Shown in pieces: positions 27,445 through 37,938 of a stretch of 64,000 bases of DNA; within the stretch, counting starts at the first letter, position 1, and each line of letters begins with the position of its first letter. Origin of the DNA: an uncultured SAR116 cluster alpha proteobacterium. GTDB lineage: Bacteria; Pseudomonadota; Alphaproteobacteria; Puniceispirillales; Marisalimonadaceae. The stretch covers positions 62,001-126,000 of the forward strand of contig CACBXG010000002.1 of assembly GCA_902543145.1 (NCBI GenBank), given 5' to 3'. The notes under the pieces are model-generated. The model had not been told where the DNA came from, ran no database searches, and saw only the letters and a list, made by a program, of their open reading frames with translations. The position numbers were made by a program, and so were the translations under genes.

Positions 27445-29679
27445 TTACATAAATGAAAATGGGTCAATATCTATAGTTAATTTAATATGGTTTGGTGTAT
27501 TGATTTTTCTTGTCCAATTAAGAATTACATCTTGAATATTCACATTTTTATCAGATTTTATTAAAAATCTTCTTCTAAATCTCCCTCTCAAAAAATATAT
27601 TGGTGCAGGGGCAGGTCCAAAAATCTTAACATTTTTAAAAAATGGGGCTACTTTCAACAATTCTGTCGAAAAAATTTCTAATTTTCTTTCTAATCTTGAT
27701 GATAATATTATAGATGCCAATCTCCCATAAGGAGGCATATTAGCGTATTGTCTTGACTTTAACTCTTTGTCAAAAAATTCGTTTCGATTATTTTTGGCAA
27801 TAGCATTAATAATTGGATTTTTACTATCATAAGTCTGAATTAGAACAACACCTTTGTCTTCTTCTTTTTTTGAATGTCTACCTGATCTTCCAGATACCTG
27901 TTGTAAAACCTGAAAAGTTCTTTCTGATGCCCTTAAATCACCGCCAGACAATCCAACATCACTGTCAACAATACCAACCAATTTTAAATTTGGAAAATCG
28001 TGACCTTTAGCAATCATTTGTGTTCCTATAACAATATCAACTTTGTTATTTTTTATTTTTTCAACAGTTTGATTAAGTATTTTATGATTATTCATAGTAT
28101 CACTTGATAAAACTATCAATCTTGCCATAGGAAAAGTTTCTTTAATTTCTTCTTCGATACGCTCAACTCCAGGACCACAAGCTTTTATTTGGCCTTGAAC
28201 ACCACATTTCTTACAAAAATTTTCAAATATTCTTGAATATCCACAATGGTGACAAATTAATATATTTTTAGATCTGTGTTCAACTAACCAGGAGTCACAA
28301 TTAATACACTTAATTTTATCTCCACATGAATTGCAAATTGATAAGGGCGCATAACCTCTTCTGTTTAAAAATAATAAACTTTGTTCTTTATTATTTAATT
28401 TACTTTCTATTTCACCTACAAGTAAAGGAGATAGCCATTTTCCTTTGCCTGGTGGGTGGGCAATTAAATCAATTAGTTTAATGTTAGGTAAAGTTGCCCC
28501 TGTCGCTCTTTTTGGCAAAGTTAAATGAATATATTTACCACTTTTTGCATTACAAAATGTTTCTAATGATGGTGTTGCAGAGGCTAAAACTATTGGAGCT
28601 GAAGATATTGAAGACCTGTAGATAGCCATATCTCTAGCATTATACCTTACATTTTCTTCTTGTTTAAAAGCTTGCTCATGTTCTTCATCAACGATAATTA
28701 AACCTAAATTTGAAATAGGAATCATTAGTGCTGATCTTGCTCCTACAATAACCCCGGCTGTACCGTTTAATGCAGACAACCAAATTTTTTTCTTTTTTTT
28801 CTTTGTTATTTCAGAATTCCAAACTAATGGAGCAAAAGAAAATTTTTTAAAAAATCTTTTTTCCCAATCTGGCGTCAAAACTATTTCTGGGAGTAAAATT
28901 AATGCTTGCTTACCTTGATCTAAACATGTCCTAACTGTTTGGAAGTAAGTTTCAGTTTTACCAGAACCTGGGACCCCATCAAGCAAGAAACAATCTGATT
29001 TAGTCTTAATAATTGAATCATTAATTCTATCTACTGCAAATTTTTGTTCTAAATTTAAAAAGTCATAATTTTTTTTATTTTCTTTAGAGTTTTTTAAAAA
29101 ATGAGAATCTAAATTCAGTGTTTTGTAAACTTTCTTTTCTTGTACCAGTTTTTTTTTGGTCATATCTTTCAAAATTGCTTTTGAAACTCCTGTTTGTTTA
29201 ATTATATCATTTTGTGATTTTCCTATATCTAAATTTAATAGAAAATCTAAAACTAACTTACGTTTGTTGGTAATTTTCATTTCTTTAATTTCGTTTTTTT
29301 CATTTTCATTTAGAAAATTACTTTTATAAACTTTTTCGTAATCAGGAGAAGTAATAGCTTCTATTGGAGATAATATCATTTTCAAAACCAGACCTTTAAA
29401 AACACAATACCAACTTGATAAAAAATTCATTAATTCAATTGAAGGTTTTGGAATTGGCTCAAAATCATAGACTTGAAGAATTGTTTTCAATTTTGTTTCA
29501 GGTATGGTTTTAGTCCCATCACCAATGATTATACCTACTATTTTTCTTTTTCCAAGAGGAACTAAAACGATTTGACCAATACTTAAATTGGTATTTTTAT
29601 CTTCTAAAACGTAGTCAAATGGTTCGTTGAAAGGCCCACTAACTAAGACAGACACTTCTTTTGAGTTTACATTTTTCAT
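27445..29679 (-). CDS. priA: Primosomal helicase PriA
   Basis: 744 residues. An N-terminal DNA-binding domain is followed by the superfamily 2 helicase core: Walker A Gly-Val-Pro-Gly-Ser-Gly-Lys-Thr-Glu-Thr, DEEH box Val-Asp-Glu-Glu-His-Glu, and motif VI Gln-Val-Ser-Gly-Arg-Ser-Gly-Arg. Eight Cys in four CxxC pairs (Cys-Asn-Ser-Cys, Cys-Ile-Asn-Cys, Cys-His-His-Cys, Cys-Lys-Lys-Cys) form the two-zinc module inserted in the helicase. PriA reloads DnaB at collapsed replication forks. Divergent from fsaA with 115 bp between them. Confidence 0.97.
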   Translation of the reverse strand: MKNVNSKEVSVLVSGPFNEPFDYVLEDKNTNLSIGQIVLVPLGKRKIVGIIIGDGTKTIPETKLKTILQVYDFEPIPKPSIELMNFLSSWYCVFKGLVLKMILSPIEAITSPDYEKVYKSNFLNENEKNEIKEMKITNKRKLVLDFLLNLDIGKSQNDIIKQTGVSKAILKDMTKKKLVQEKKVYKTLNLDSHFLKNSKENKKNYDFLNLEQKFAVDRINDSIIKTKSDCFLLDGVPGSGKTETYFQTVRTCLDQGKQALILLPEIVLTPDWEKRFFKKFSFAPLVWNSEITKKKKKKIWLSALNGTAGVIVGARSALMIPISNLGLIIVDEEHEQAFKQEENVRYNARDMAIYRSSISSAPIVLASATPSLETFCNAKSGKYIHLTLPKRATGATLPNIKLIDLIAHPPGKGKWLSPLLVGEIESKLNNKEQSLLFLNRRGYAPLSICNSCGDKIKCINCDSWLVEHRSKNILICHHCGYSRIFENFCKKCGVQGQIKACGPGVERIEEEIKETFPMARLIVLSSDTMNNHKILNQTVEKIKNNKVDIVIGTQMIAKGHDFPNLKLVGIVDSDVGLSGGDLRASERTFQVLQQVSGRSGRHSKKEEDKGVVLIQTYDSKNPIINAIAKNNRNEFFDKELKSRQYANMPPYGRLASIILSSRLERKLEIFSTELLKVAPFFKNVKIFGPAPAPIYFLRGRFRRRFLIKSDKNVNIQDVILNWTRKINTPNHIKLTIDIDPFSFM

Positions 29680-29794
29680 TTACTATCTTTAAGAAATAAC
29701 TTTTAAGCTAAATATAGTTATAATTTTTAAATAGTGTATTATAAATAATAATTAATGAAAAATTTATACTTCAAAAAAGTTAAAAGGATACGAG

Positions 29795-30448
29795 ATGCAA
29801 TTATTTATAGACACCGCTGAGATTGAGGAAATTAAATCGTTGAATATTACTGGGTTAATTGATGGTGTTACTACTAACCCATCTTTAATTGCTAAATCTG
29901 GAAGAAATATAATCAGTACTATCGAAGAAATTTGCAATGAAGTGTCAGGACCAGTTAGCGCAGAAGTCACCGCAACCGATTTTGATAATATGATTTTAGA
30001 AGGTAAAAAACTCTCTTCAATTGCTCAAAATGTTGCAATCAAAGTTCCTTTAACATTTGACGGCTTAAGAGCGTGCAAAGCATTTTCTGACGATGGTATA
30101 ATGGTTAATGTCACTTTATGTTTTAGCGCTGCTCAGGCCCTATTAGCCGCAAAAGCAGGCGCAACTTTCATATCTCCTTTTATAGGTAGATTAGACGACA
30201 TTGGTGCTGATGGCATGAATTTAATCTCTGAAATTTCTGAGATCTACGATATTCATGGATTTGACACTAAAGTTCTTGCAGCCTCAATAAGAAGTGTCCA
30301 AGACATTGTAGATTCTGCAAAGTTAGGTGCAGATGTTGCTACAGTACCACCAAAATTTTTAAAATCTATGTATAACCATCCTCTAACTGATAAAGGCTTA
30401 TCAGATTTTCTATCCGATTGGAAAAAAACAGGACAATCAATTTTGTAA
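29795..30448 (+). CDS. fsaA: Transaldolase / fructose-6-phosphate aldolase family protein
   Basis: 217 residues, the short Tal/FSA type. N-terminal Leu-Phe-Ile-Asp-Thr-Ala and [10 protein letters not shown] are diagnostic, the Schiff-base Lys sits in Val-Ala-Ile-Lys-Val-Pro, and Ala-Ala-Ser-Ile-Arg-Ser with Val-Ala-Thr-Val-Pro-Pro come later. The family transfers dihydroxyacetone units or cleaves fructose-6-phosphate; in alphaproteobacteria the copy next to priA/atp usually serves as the pentose-phosphate transaldolase. RBS AAAGGA lies upstream. A TATAAT at 29719-29724 may be its -10 box. Confidence 0.9.
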   Translation: MQLFIDTAEIEEIKSLNITGLIDGVTTNPSLIAKSGRNIISTIEEICNEVSGPVSAEVTATDFDNMILEGKKLSSIAQNVAIKVPLTFDGLRACKAFSDDGIMVNVTLCFSAAQALLAAKAGATFISPFIGRLDDIGADGMNLISEISEIYDIHGFDTKVLAASIRSVQDIVDSAKLGADVATVPPKFLKSMYNHPLTDKGLSDFLSDWKKTGQSIL

Positions 30449-30453
30449 TATAT

Positions 30454-31371
30454 GTGGAAGAATTGAGTAAAAATAGTATTTCTAAAAATGAAAATGATAC
30501 AATTTTGTCCTGGATAAAATATCTAGAAACAATTCGTGGTTATGGGGAACATACCTTAGATGCATACAATAGAGACGTGTTAGAATTTTTAAATTTTTGT
30601 ACTGACAAAAATTATAAATTCTTGTCACCAGATAAATATATTTTTAGAGAATTTTTGTCAGTTTTATCTGAAAGACAATTATCTCGGTCAACAGTCGCTA
30701 GAAAAGTATCAAGTTTAAAAAATTTTTATAAATTCCTTATAAGAGATAAAGTTATTACTTCACTTGACATGTCCATCTTTAAAAGTCCAAAACTTAAAAG
30801 ATCATTTCCAAAGTCCATAGAGTCAGATCTAGTAGCGCAGGCTTTAGAATCAATTATGAATAATGAATCTGATCACTGGATTAATCTGCGAGACAGGGCA
30901 GTTTTGCTTCTATTGTATGGCTCAGGTTTAAGAATAAGTGAGGCATTATCCTTGAAAAGAAAAGACGCACCCAATGGGGAGTGGTTAAGAGTAAAAGGTA
31001 AAGGTAACAAATATCGAGATGTACCTCTTTTACCAATTATTTGTGAAGGAGTTAGGGAATATATAGATCATTGTCCATTTGATACTAATGGGGATGAGCC
31101 ACTTTTTTTAGGAAAACGAGGAGGAGAATTATCTCCAAGAATAATTCAAAGAAGAGTAGAAAATCTGAGGTATGAATTGGGCTTACCATCCCATACTACT
31201 CCTCATGCTTTACGGCATGCATTCGCCACTCATTTATTATCTGGTGGTGCAGATTTAAGAGCTATACAACAATTGCTAGGCCACTCCAGCCTTTCAACCA
31301 CCCAAAGATATACAGATGTAAACGAAGCAGAACTTTTGAGATTACATAAAGCAATACATCCACGCTCATAA
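30454..31371 (+). CDS. xerC: Tyrosine site-specific recombinase XerC
   Basis: 305 residues from GTG 30454, 5 nt after fsaA; an upstream in-frame TTG at 30418 inside fsaA is less likely. N-terminal SAM-like core-binding domain, then catalytic residues Arg in Gly-Ser-Gly-Leu-Arg-Ile-Ser-Glu, His-x2-Arg in His-Ala-Leu-Arg-His, His in Leu-Leu-Gly-His-Ser-Ser and Tyr in Thr-Gln-Arg-Tyr-Thr. It resolves chromosome dimers at dif with XerD. The neighbourhood of priA favours XerC over XerD; sequence alone does not separate them with certainty. No transposon context, so a housekeeping copy. Confidence 0.88.
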   Translation: MEELSKNSISKNENDTILSWIKYLETIRGYGEHTLDAYNRDVLEFLNFCTDKNYKFLSPDKYIFREFLSVLSERQLSRSTVARKVSSLKNFYKFLIRDKVITSLDMSIFKSPKLKRSFPKSIESDLVAQALESIMNNESDHWINLRDRAVLLLLYGSGLRISEALSLKRKDAPNGEWLRVKGKGNKYRDVPLLPIICEGVREYIDHCPFDTNGDEPLFLGKRGGELSPRIIQRRVENLRYELGLPSHTTPHALRHAFATHLLSGGADLRAIQQLLGHSSLSTTQRYTDVNEAELLRLHKAIHPRS

Positions 31372-31373
31372 AA

Positions 31374-31402
31374 AAGGCGATTTAATATAATCAAATCGCC
31401 TT
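31374..31402. terminator. Bidirectional terminator between xerC and katG
   Basis: AAGGCGATTT (31374-31383) and AAATCGCCTT (31393-31402) form a perfect 10-bp stem with a 9-nt loop between two convergent genes. On the minus strand the stem is followed by a run of T, giving a good intrinsic terminator for katG; on the plus strand CTTTAAAA follows, weaker. Confidence 0.8.
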
Positions 31403-31426
31403 CTTTAAAAATTATTATCTATTTAA

Positions 31427-33652
<2,226 letters not shown>

Positions 33653-33661
33653 GTAAAAAAA

Positions 33662-34060
33662 TTAAATTTGCTTCTTAATTTTTATTAATACCTCAACACC
33701 GTTATTAAGATAACCTTGAGGAATTTTTGGAAGCTTGCGTAAGTTAACTTCATCATTTTCAATATCAATTAATTCACCCGTTTCTTCGTCTAAAAAATGA
33801 TGGTGCTGATTTATGTTTGTGTCAAAAATAGCTGTGTCTTTGGAAGATTCAACTTGTTTAATAAGACCACAATTTCTAAATTTTTTAAGGCAATTATAAA
33901 TTGTAGCTATAGACATTGAATTACCCGAAGAATTTATTTCGTTCTGTAGATTTTCAGCAGTAAAATGTCTATCAATACCATCTAAAAGGATGTCTGCAAT
34001 TATCATCCTCTGTTTAGTAGGTCTTAGACCAGCTTTCCTTAATTTTTCTTTATTATTCAT
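33662..34060 (-). CDS. irr: Fur-family regulator, Irr subgroup
   Basis: 132 residues. Winged-helix half: Leu-Arg-Pro-Thr-Lys-Gln-Arg, His-Phe-Thr-Ala-Glu-Asn-Leu and Ser-Ile-Ala-Thr-Ile-Tyr-Asn-Cys-Leu-Lys-Lys-Phe. The Asp-Thr-Asn-x-x-x-His-His-His-Phe stretch with three His at 86-88 is the hallmark of Irr, and the CxxC zinc pairs of Fur, Zur or PerR are absent. In alphaproteobacteria Irr senses iron through haem status and controls haem, iron and oxidative-stress genes. It lies 99 nt upstream of katG on the same strand, making katG a likely target. PerR-like function is possible but residues favour Irr. Confidence 0.82.
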   Translation of the reverse strand: MNNKEKLRKAGLRPTKQRMIIADILLDGIDRHFTAENLQNEINSSGNSMSIATIYNCLKKFRNCGLIKQVESSKDTAIFDTNINQHHHFLDEETGELIDIENDEVNLRKLPKIPQGYLNNGVEVLIKIKKQI

Positions 34061-34091
34061 AAGATAATTATTACACTAATTGATAGTAATT

Positions 34092-34134
34092 CTCAATAAA
34101 CAATTAATTTATTGTATTATTGAGCTTTTTTTTT
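34092..34134 (+). terminator. Strong plus-strand intrinsic terminator ahead of the amidase gene
   Basis: CTCAATAA (34092-34099) pairs with TTATTGAG (34117-34124), and the stem continues as ACAAT (34100-34104) with ATTGT (34111-34115) past a single bulged A at 34116; the loop is TAATTT. C plus nine T (34126-34134) follow directly. This is the best plus-strand terminator in the window, yet no plus-strand gene lies between the terminated xerC and this point. It could be an attenuator in the leader of the gene at 34195, the end of a short RNA, or a block on transcripts antisense to irr. Confidence 0.75.
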
Positions 34135-34194
34135 CATTCAAGCTTTACGTAAGTCAAATAAAATGTGATCTTCTTCGTATTAAGAGGAGAAAAT

Positions 34195-35616
34195 ATGTCA
34201 AGGCCATGTGATCTAGATGCTATAGAAGCAAGAAGGTTAATTGGAAACAAAAAACTTTCACCATTAGAGCTAACAAAGAGTTGTATTGAGCAAATAGAAA
34301 AATTAAACCCTTCTGTAAATGCAGTTGTAGCAATTAATAATGCAGATGTTCTAAAACAGGCAAAAAAAGCTGAAGATGATGTAATGTCTGGATCAGAACT
34401 AGGTTTACTTCATGGTTTACCCGTTGGCATAAAAGATTTAAATATTGTTAAAAATCTCCGCTCAACATCTGGGTCTAAAATCTATGAAAATAGAATTCCT
34501 GAAAGTGATGACACTATAGTTGAGGATATAAGAAGTGAAGGTGCAATAATTTTTTGTAAGACAAACACACCAGAATTTGGTGCAGGTGGTAATACAAAAA
34601 ATTTTGTTTATGGTGCTACATCTAATCCATTTGATCTAACAAAAACTCCTGCAGGTTCTTCTGGTGGAAGCGCTGCAGCTTTAGCCTGTAACATGATGCC
34701 ATTGGCTAATGGTAGTGATTATGGAGGAAGCCTCAGGACCCCTGCTGGGTTTTGTGGTGTTAATGGTTTTAGACCTTCTCCGGGTTTGGTACCAGCAACT
34801 GAAGCTGCTGTAGGTTTGAACCCTTTTTCAGTTCAAGGCCCAATGGGCAGAAGTGTGTCGGACACTTATTTACTATTAAAAGCTCAAGCAAATTTAAATA
34901 GAATGGATCCGTTCTCAAGTTTTGACAGTATTTCAATGCCTCAAGAATTGATTGGGGCAGACTTATCAAATATAAAAATGGCGTACTCACCAGATCTAGG
35001 ATGTGCTCCCGTAGATAATGAGATTAAATCAACTTTTCTAAATAAAATGAGTACTTTCAAAAGTAATTTTAAAAAATCAGACCAAGCTGAACCAGATTTT
35101 TTAGATGTGCATAATTGCTTTGAAATCATTCGAGGATTTAACTATGTTGCATCACATAAAGAAAGATTTGATAATTCAAAAGATTTGTTGGGGCCAAATG
35201 TAATTTATAATGTTGAAAGAGGATTAAAATACTCTCTTTCAGATGTATCATGGGCACATGTTATGCAAACAAAAATTTACAGAAACTTTCGTAATTTTTT
35301 TAATGAATATGATGTTCTGATTTGTCCTGCTGCATCAGTTTCTCCATATCCGCATGAGCAATTATTTGTTGATGAAATTAATGGAGAGAAAATGCCAACT
35401 TATATGAGATGGTTATCACTTAGCTATGCAACCACAATGGCAATCCCTTGTGTTTGGGCATTGCCATGTGGATTAGATCATCAACAAATGCCCTTTGGAA
35501 TTCAATTAATTGCGCCAGCTGGAAAAGATATAGATTTATCTGAAATTGCAAAAAGTTTGGAGTCAATTTTAATTAAAAATGAAGCTACTAAAAGACCAGT
35601 TCCACAAATAGTTTAA
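34195..35616 (+). CDS. Amidase-signature family hydrolase
   Basis: 473 residues from ATG 34195, chosen for the strong GAGGAGA ribosome site 5 nt upstream; the frame is open 30 nt further but without a site. Triad: Lys in Val-Gly-Ile-Lys-Asp-Leu, Ser in Gly-Ser-Ser-Gly-Gly-Ser-Ala-Ala, and the nucleophilic Ser in Asp-Tyr-Gly-Gly-Ser-Leu-Arg. It hydrolyses a C-N bond in an unknown amide. It is a different subfamily from the amidase at 21186. A metallo-hydrolase follows 10 nt later, so they form a two-gene operon. Confidence 0.88.
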   Translation: MSRPCDLDAIEARRLIGNKKLSPLELTKSCIEQIEKLNPSVNAVVAINNADVLKQAKKAEDDVMSGSELGLLHGLPVGIKDLNIVKNLRSTSGSKIYENRIPESDDTIVEDIRSEGAIIFCKTNTPEFGAGGNTKNFVYGATSNPFDLTKTPAGSSGGSAAALACNMMPLANGSDYGGSLRTPAGFCGVNGFRPSPGLVPATEAAVGLNPFSVQGPMGRSVSDTYLLLKAQANLNRMDPFSSFDSISMPQELIGADLSNIKMAYSPDLGCAPVDNEIKSTFLNKMSTFKSNFKKSDQAEPDFLDVHNCFEIIRGFNYVASHKERFDNSKDLLGPNVIYNVERGLKYSLSDVSWAHVMQTKIYRNFRNFFNEYDVLICPAASVSPYPHEQLFVDEINGEKMPTYMRWLSLSYATTMAIPCVWALPCGLDHQQMPFGIQLIAPAGKDIDLSEIAKSLESILIKNEATKRPVPQIV

Positions 35617-35625
35617 GGTTTAAAA

Positions 35626-36519
35626 ATGATTGAGACAAGATTAGATAAAAATTTCAAAATTAAAGGTTTTTTTGACGAGGAAACATCTACTATCAGTTAT
35701 GTCATTTATGACATGACCTCAAAAAAATGCGCCGTAATAGATAGTGTTTTAGATTTTGATTTTTCATCAGGTACAATAGATTATCATAATGCAGAAAAAA
35801 TTATTTCTTTTATTGAAAAGATGAAATTAGATATTGAGTGGCTTATCGAAACACACGTTCACGCAGATCACTTGTCTGCATCTCCCTATATCCAGAAAAA
35901 ACTAGGTGGAAAAATTGGTATATCTGAAAAAATCTCCGATATACAAAATATTTTTGGTAAAACATTTAACGCTGGGACAGAATTTCAAAGGGATGGTAGT
36001 CAGTTTGATAGATTATTTAAAGATAATGATGAATACAAAATTGGAAGTATAAAATGTAAAGTAATCAATACTCCAGGCCATACACCAGCTTGTACCGCAC
36101 ATGTGATTGGAAATTCTATTTTTGTAGGAGACACCTTATTTATGCCAGATCTTGGTAGTGCCAGAGCTGATTTTCCTGGTGGGGACGCTCGTGAACTTTA
36201 TAGATCGATTCAAAAAATATTGAGCTATCCAGACGATACCTTAATTTTTGTTTGCCATGATTATCCACCGACTTCACGAAAAGTTGAGTGGGTTACAACG
36301 GTGGGTGAGCAGAAAAAAAAGAATATTCATGTAAAGACTTCAATTGGAGAAAATGAGTTTGTTAAAGTAAGAGAGGCAAGAGACAAAACATTAAATATGC
36401 CTAAACTCATAATACCATCAATTCAAGTAAATATGAGAGCTGGTAATCTGCCGCCCGCAGAGGACAGTGGAGATGTCTTTATCAAGGTGCCAATTAATAG
36501 CATGAAAAATTTAGTCTAA
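35626..36519 (+). CDS. MBL-fold metallo-hydrolase, persulfide dioxygenase-like
   Basis: 297 residues. The metal motif Thr-His-Val-His-Ala-Asp-His is at residues 76-82, Pro-Gly-His-Thr-Pro supplies the next His, Val-Gly-Asp-Thr-Leu-Phe the bridging Asp, and Cys-His-Asp-Tyr the last His. The overall pattern, including Gly-Gly-Asp-Ala-Arg-Glu-Leu-Tyr and the C-terminal Asn-Met-Arg-Ala-Gly-Asn-Leu-Pro-Pro, resembles the ETHE1/Blh-like branch, which oxidises glutathione persulfide to sulfite using iron. Other MBL hydrolase activities cannot be excluded. Its 3' end overlaps the convergent aminotransferase by 9 bp. A TauE/SafE sulfite exporter occurs at 48676, a loose functional link. Confidence 0.82.
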   Translation: MIETRLDKNFKIKGFFDEETSTISYVIYDMTSKKCAVIDSVLDFDFSSGTIDYHNAEKIISFIEKMKLDIEWLIETHVHADHLSASPYIQKKLGGKIGISEKISDIQNIFGKTFNAGTEFQRDGSQFDRLFKDNDEYKIGSIKCKVINTPGHTPACTAHVIGNSIFVGDTLFMPDLGSARADFPGGDARELYRSIQKILSYPDDTLIFVCHDYPPTSRKVEWVTTVGEQKKKNIHVKTSIGENEFVKVREARDKTLNMPKLIIPSIQVNMRAGNLPPAEDSGDVFIKVPINSMKNLV

Positions 36520-37824
36520 TTCTTTTAAAACAGATTGAACAATTTCAAAAATTTTGTCTATATCACGATTTTCTGCAATTAAAGGGGGAGAGAATGCAAG
36601 TGTATCTCCTGTCACTCTTAGCATTAAACCTTTATGCCAAGCTTTTTTCATAGCTTCATATCCTCTAGCGCCTACAGCTCCTGGCCTTGGAGCAACTTCT
36701 ATTGCAGCTACTAAACCTAAATTTCTTATATCAATTACATTTTTATCATTTTTAAGCTGGTGAACGATATTCTCTAAATATTTAGCTGTTTTACCAGCTT
36801 TATTGAACAAGTCCTCATCTCTATAAATATCTAGTGCAGCAAGACCAGCGGCAGATGCAATAGGATGTCCTGAATATGTATATCCATGAAAAAGTTCTAT
36901 GGGCATATCTGCTTCGTCCATCATGGTATCATATATCTCCTTAGACACTACAGCAGCACCCATAGGAATAATTCCATTAGTGATTGCCTTCGCACACGAA
37001 ATAATATCAGGAGTAACTCCGAAATACTCAGAAGCTGTTGCTTTTCCAAGGCGCCCAAAACCAGTTATAACTTCATCAAAAATTAATAAAATGTCGTGTT
37101 TATCACATATTTCCCTAAGTCTTTTTAAGTAATTTTTTGGAGGCGGTAAAACTCCAGTAGAACCTGCTACAGGCTCTACAATCACAGAAGCAATATTGGA
37201 TGCATCATGAAGTGCAATAATGTCTTCTAATGTATCTGCCAAATAATCACCATGTTCAGGTGAACCTTTAGAAAATCTATTCTTTTCTGGAAGAAATGTA
37301 TGGGAAATATGATCCACACCAGTAAGTAATGTTCCAAAATATTGTCTGTTTCTTGGCATGCCACCTACTGAAATTCCTCCGAACCCAACACCATGATAAC
37401 CTCTTTCACGACCAATTAATCTTGTCTTTGTACCTTTCCCCCTTGCTCTATGATAAGCGAGAGCAATTTTAAGAGTACTATCAACAGCTTCAGAACCAGA
37501 GTTAGTAAAAAACACATGGTCAAGACCTTTAGGGAACAAATCAGCAACACGACTGGCAAGTTCAAAAGACTTTGGATGACCGTATTGAAAACTTGGAGCA
37601 AAGTCTAAAGTTGCCGCCTGCTCTGAAATTGCCGAAGTTATTTCTGGTCTGTTATGCCCAGCGTTTACACACCATAAGCCAGCAGCACTATCTAATATAT
37701 CCTGTCCAGTTTCACTTTTGTAATACATACCATCTGCAGCAACAACCATTCGGGGATCTTTTTTAAAATCCCTATTTGCAGTAAAAGGCATCCAATATGA
37801 TTCTAAATCATTTAATCTTTTCAT
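36511..37824 (-). CDS. Class III aminotransferase, omega-amino acid:pyruvate type
   Basis: 437 residues, PLP fold type I. Phe-Phe-Thr-Asn-Ser-Gly-Ser-Glu-Ala binds the phosphate, Phe-Asp-Glu-Val-Ile-Thr-Gly-Phe-Gly-Arg carries the PLP Asp, and Cys-Ala-Lys-Ala-Ile-Thr-Asn-Gly the Schiff-base Lys. Trp-Met-Pro-Phe-Thr-Ala-Asn-Arg near the N-terminus and Gly-Leu-Trp-Cys-Val-Asn-Ala-Gly-His are typical of beta-alanine/omega-amino acid:pyruvate transaminases. It could act on beta-alanine, taurine, polyamine-derived amines or similar. The start is 93 nt from the next minus gene upstream. Confidence 0.9.
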   Translation of the reverse strand: MKRLNDLESYWMPFTANRDFKKDPRMVVAADGMYYKSETGQDILDSAAGLWCVNAGHNRPEITSAISEQAATLDFAPSFQYGHPKSFELASRVADLFPKGLDHVFFTNSGSEAVDSTLKIALAYHRARGKGTKTRLIGRERGYHGVGFGGISVGGMPRNRQYFGTLLTGVDHISHTFLPEKNRFSKGSPEHGDYLADTLEDIIALHDASNIASVIVEPVAGSTGVLPPPKNYLKRLREICDKHDILLIFDEVITGFGRLGKATASEYFGVTPDIISCAKAITNGIIPMGAAVVSKEIYDTMMDEADMPIELFHGYTYSGHPIASAAGLAALDIYRDEDLFNKAGKTAKYLENIVHQLKNDKNVIDIRNLGLVAAIEVAPRPGAVGARGYEAMKKAWHKGLMLRVTGDTLAFSPPLIAENRDIDKIFEIVQSVLKELD

Positions 37825-37901
37825 CTTTAATCCCCAAAAGCAAAATTATGCAAAATCTACTTGTATATTAGTAGTCTGACAACTTGTACCAAGAAGGTCA
37901 A

Positions 37902-37938
37902 GTTAATGATCAATATCCTATAAAAATTGATCATTAGC
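37902..37938 (-). terminator. Hairpin enclosing the stop codon of the racemase-like gene
   Basis: TAATGATCAAT (37904-37914) pairs perfectly with ATTGATCATTA (37926-37936); one G-U and one G-C pair lengthen it to 37902/37938. The loop 37915-37925 contains the stop codon of the minus-strand gene ending at 37918. Without a T-tract it is more likely an mRNA 3' stabiliser or partial terminator before the aminotransferase gene than a full terminator. Confidence 0.55.
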
